From assembly GCA_002385805.1 (NCBI GenBank), contig DGEF01000118.1, positions 1 through 7,082 of the forward strand: DNA of 7,082 nucleotides, given 5' to 3'. A program made the translations under genes and the position numbers. A model generated the notes under the pieces. That model saw only the letters and a list, made by a program, of their open reading frames with translations. It was not told where the DNA came from and searched no databases. Below are positions 4,697-7,082 of the stretch, piece by piece. How positions within the stretch are numbered: position 1 is the stretch's first letter; each line of letters opens with the position of its first letter. This DNA is from Peptococcaceae bacterium UBA3933 (lineage in GTDB: Bacteria > Bacillota > Peptococcia > Peptococcales > BICA1-8).

Positions 4697-7082
4697 TTAC
4701 TCTAAAGCAGCCTCTAATAACCTTCTCGCAACAGGGGCGGCACTATCCCCACCAGACCCACCGTTTTCTATTATGACAACTACTACATACTTGGGTTTAT
4801 CCAGAGGGGCAATCCCTACAAACCAACCATGAGGAGGTCCTTGAATATTTTCTGCACTTCCGGTTTTACCGCCGACTTTAACTCCTGGAATTTGCACTCT
4901 CGTACCAGTTCCCTGTTCAACGGTAAAGGCCAATCCTTTTAATATTTCCTGAGTTATATCCTGCGAACACACCTGCGCCATTACCTCAAGCCCAGTTTTC
5001 ATGATAACAACATCATCAGAACTTACTATTTTATCTACAATACGGGGTTTTAACATCGTTCCCCCGTTGGCAATTGCTCCGGCCCATACAGCCATATGTA
5101 GCGGTGTAACCAATACTTCTCCTTGTCCGATAACAGTAGCTGCAAAATCAGGCTGATCAATAACCTGACCTAAACTGGCCTGGGCAACTGATAAACCTAA
5201 AGTAGAAAAATCATTATTTATTTGAAAGCTTTTTTCCAAAGCTAAATTAATTTCTTCCCAATTAAAATCTAAAAAATGTTTAATAAAAAATACGTTACTA
5301 GAATAACCCAAAGCTTCCTGAAAAGATAAAAAAGGTCGATAAACCATATCTTTTATTTTATAACCTTCTACTAGAATTTCCTGAGGAAGATGTGTTTTAT
5401 CTTTTAAAACTTCAGGTTTTAATTGCAAAAGAACCGTTCCGGTTAAAATTTTGAAAACAGAACCTGGAGGGTACAGACCCTGAGTGGCTCGATTTACAAA
5501 AACACCAGTTTCATTATCCTGAAGTTCATTCCAGTATTTTGTTAACTCATTAGGATTAAAGCTTGGACCAGAGGCTAGAGCCAATATATTTCCAGTATCT
5601 ACCTCTAGAACAACGATAGCCCCTTTCTTATTTTGTAAAAGTTCCCCCGCCAGCTGTTGTAAACGAGGGTTGATTGTTGTATGAACATTCCAACCTTGTC
5701 TATTAACTGGTAGAATACCTGATTTTAAATCAGGAATAGCTAATAAATAGTGTTCTAAGGTATTTTCTAAACCGGCTTTTCCGTAAATTGCTGAAATATA
5801 GCCAACTAAATGGGCAGCAGAATCTTTCAAGGGATAATATCTTTCTGTGGAATTTGAGGATGAACCGGCTAAAATACCACCCTGGGAATCATAGATTGTT
5901 CCTCTGGCGGTTAATTTCTCTATTAAACCCCAACGAGGATTTTCTGGATTTTCTTTTAAGTCCTGAGCCTTAATTACCTGCCAAAAAGAAAGATTAATTA
6001 CTAAAATAAGAAAAAGGAAAAATAACAGTTTTTTTAATTTGATGATCCTTATTTTATGTGTTAATTCTACAGCACCCTGACCTCTTTCTAGCCACAGAAT
6101 AATGCTTAATAAAACAAAATTACTTACAATGGCACTACCGCCATAACTCATAAAAGGTAAGGGCAGACCGGTTAAAGGTATCAATTTAGATACTCCGCCC
6201 ATGATTATGAGGGTCTGGATGATAATTAAAGAGGTTAAGCCAACAGCCAACAATCTACTCCCGATAGTAGGTATAGATTGAGCCCTTTGCAAACTAAAAT
6301 GAAGAAAGAATATATAGATAAGAATAGCCCCTGTACTTCCTAATAAACCTAATTGCTCACCCAATGCGGAAAAGATAAAATCCGTATGGGCTTCGGGGAT
6401 CATCTGCGGAAGTCCTCCTCCCAACCCTACCCCGAAAATTCCACCATTGGCTAAAGCGAAAAGGGACCGGATGATCTGATAACCACCACGATGGGGTTCT
6501 GACCAGGGATTAAGCCAGGCTAAAATTCTATTTTCAACATGAGGGAAATAATAATAAGCCCATAAGCCACCAAAAACTAAGAAAATTAATCCTAAGATTG
6601 GTCCCTTTAATTTACCTGAACTTACGTAAAGAAAAACTAAAAATACCAGATAAAAAACTAAACCTGTCCCTAAGTCACGTTGGAGCACTAATAAAGCTAG
6701 ACAAAGAAATGTACTCACCCACACAGGCCAACCGGCTAAAATTCTTTTCTCCTGATTATCCTTAAACCAGCTGGCTAAAAAGACTGAAAAACTTAATTTT
6801 GCGGCTTCTGCCGGCTGAAACCTTAATCCCCATATCTCCAACCAACTGGTGGCTCCGCTAACCTCAATTCCCCAAATTAAAGGTGTGCTTAAAAGAAATA
6901 TAGTTAAAAATAACCATTTAAATTTAGCCTTTAAAACAAAGTCATGAGAAAAATATTTTAAGAAAGTGAGACTTATTAAGCAAATAAAACACCCCATAAT
7001 TATCCATAACAACTGCCGTGTAGCTAATTGGGGATTAACTTTCAATAAGATTAAAAAGCCTATCACTATGAGAAAAACAGTC
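4697..7082 (-). CDS. SEDS glycosyltransferase-class B PBP fusion, 5' partial
   Basis: One uninterrupted frame joins two peptidoglycan enzymes that are normally separate. Residues are counted from a GTG at 7066. The first part (1-330) is a RodA/FtsW SEDS polymerase: about ten membrane segments are visible, with RFQPAEAAKL (82-91), QRDLGTG (129-135), IPEAHTDFIFSALGEQLG (223-240) carrying the likely catalytic Asp229, and MSYGGSA (306-312). It polymerises glycan strands from lipid II. A short basic linker (331-346) leads to a new membrane segment (347-363) and a class B PBP: a small pedestal (about 370-480), then the transpeptidase with SVFK (Ser536, Lys539), SSN (589-591) and KTG (734-736), all intact. 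It resembles the RodA-PbpA pair beside PASTA kinases in Actinobacteria and Clostridia. The frame stays open to the window edge (five more codons), so GTG at 7066 is probably not the true start; roughly 70-100 residues may be missing. RodA versus FtsW identity is unresolved. Confidence 0.93.
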   Translation of the reverse strand, partial: TVFLIVIGFLILLKVNPQLATRQLLWIIMGCFICLISLTFLKYFSHDFVLKAKFKWLFLTIFLLSTPLIWGIEVSGATSWLEIWGLRFQPAEAAKLSFSVFLASWFKDNQEKRILAGWPVWVSTFLCLALLVLQRDLGTGLVFYLVFLVFLYVSSGKLKGPILGLIFLVFGGLWAYYYFPHVENRILAWLNPWSEPHRGGYQIIRSLFALANGGIFGVGLGGGLPQMIPEAHTDFIFSALGEQLGLLGSTGAILIYIFFLHFSLQRAQSIPTIGSRLLAVGLTSLIIIQTLIIMGGVSKLIPLTGLPLPFMSYGGSAIVSNFVLLSIILWLERGQGAVELTHKIRIIKLKKLLFFLFLILVINLSFWQVIKAQDLKENPENPRWGLIEKLTARGTIYDSQGGILAGSSSNSTERYYPLKDSAAHLVGYISAIYGKAGLENTLEHYLLAIPDLKSGILPVNRQGWNVHTTINPRLQQLAGELLQNKKGAIVVLEVDTGNILALASGPSFNPNELTKYWNELQDNETGVFVNRATQGLYPPGSVFKILTGTVLLQLKPEVLKDKTHLPQEILVEGYKIKDMVYRPFLSFQEALGYSSNVFFIKHFLDFNWEEINLALEKSFQINNDFSTLGLSVAQASLGQVIDQPDFAATVIGQGEVLVTPLHMAVWAGAIANGGTMLKPRIVDKIVSSDDVVIMKTGLEVMAQVCSQDITQEILKGLAFTVEQGTGTRVQIPGVKVGGKTGSAENIQGPPHGWFVGIAPLDKPKYVVVVIIENGGSGGDSAAPVARRLLEAALE

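Noticed and set aside
6040..6090. SD-like AGAGGT followed by GTG in the SEDS-PBP linker, as a possible separate PBP start
   Set aside because: The GTG is out of frame with the PBP and meets a TAG two codons later. No in-frame start exists nearby, so it does not support two separate genes.

Overview
The window is about 7.1 kb of AT-rich DNA, and every supported gene is on the minus strand. Gene content and order point to a low-GC Gram-positive of the class Clostridia, probably Peptococcaceae-like or Syntrophomonadaceae-like. The markers are a SEDS polymerase and class B PBP next to a PASTA serine/threonine kinase, then rsgA and rpe, together with an FMN riboswitch and strong AGGAGG-type ribosome binding sites. 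The exact taxon cannot be read from the sequence.

In transcription order (high to low coordinates) the window opens inside a long cell-wall gene, 7082 to 4697, whose 5' end lies outside. This single frame encodes a SEDS (RodA/FtsW) glycosyltransferase fused to a class B penicillin-binding protein, which are normally two adjacent genes. It is followed after 12 bases by the PrkC-type PASTA kinase gene, then rsgA (ribosome-assembly GTPase), then rpe (ribulose-5-phosphate 3-epimerase). Gaps of 12, 41 and 1 bases suggest one operon joining septal or elongation peptidoglycan synthesis, muropeptide-responsive phosphorylation, ribosome maturation and pentose phosphate metabolism.

Downstream of rpe is a second, regulated unit. 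A near-consensus sigma-A promoter (TTGACA, 17 bases, TATGAT) overlaps the rpe stop codon. It is followed by a complete FMN riboswitch aptamer, an intrinsic terminator, and then ribU, the riboflavin-binding S component of an ECF transporter. The 5' strand of the aptamer carries the same 8 bases as the terminator's closing arm, so a simple antiterminator can be drawn.

The region from 664 to 1198 has no protein gene. Its promoter-distal half (about 687 to 950) is a mosaic of short tandem repeats with periods 6, 7, 8 and 10, plus a GC-rich hairpin, all inside the ribU leader. Bases 1 to 99, downstream of ribU, hold only AT-rich sequence with one weak inverted repeat.

The most notable item is the SEDS-class B PBP fusion. 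The linker and the following membrane segment contain no in-frame ATG, GTG or TTG, so the fusion does not look like two genes joined only by annotation. The riboswitch-controlled leader is the second point of interest. No wholly unknown protein family, CRISPR array, mobile element, tRNA or rRNA was found.
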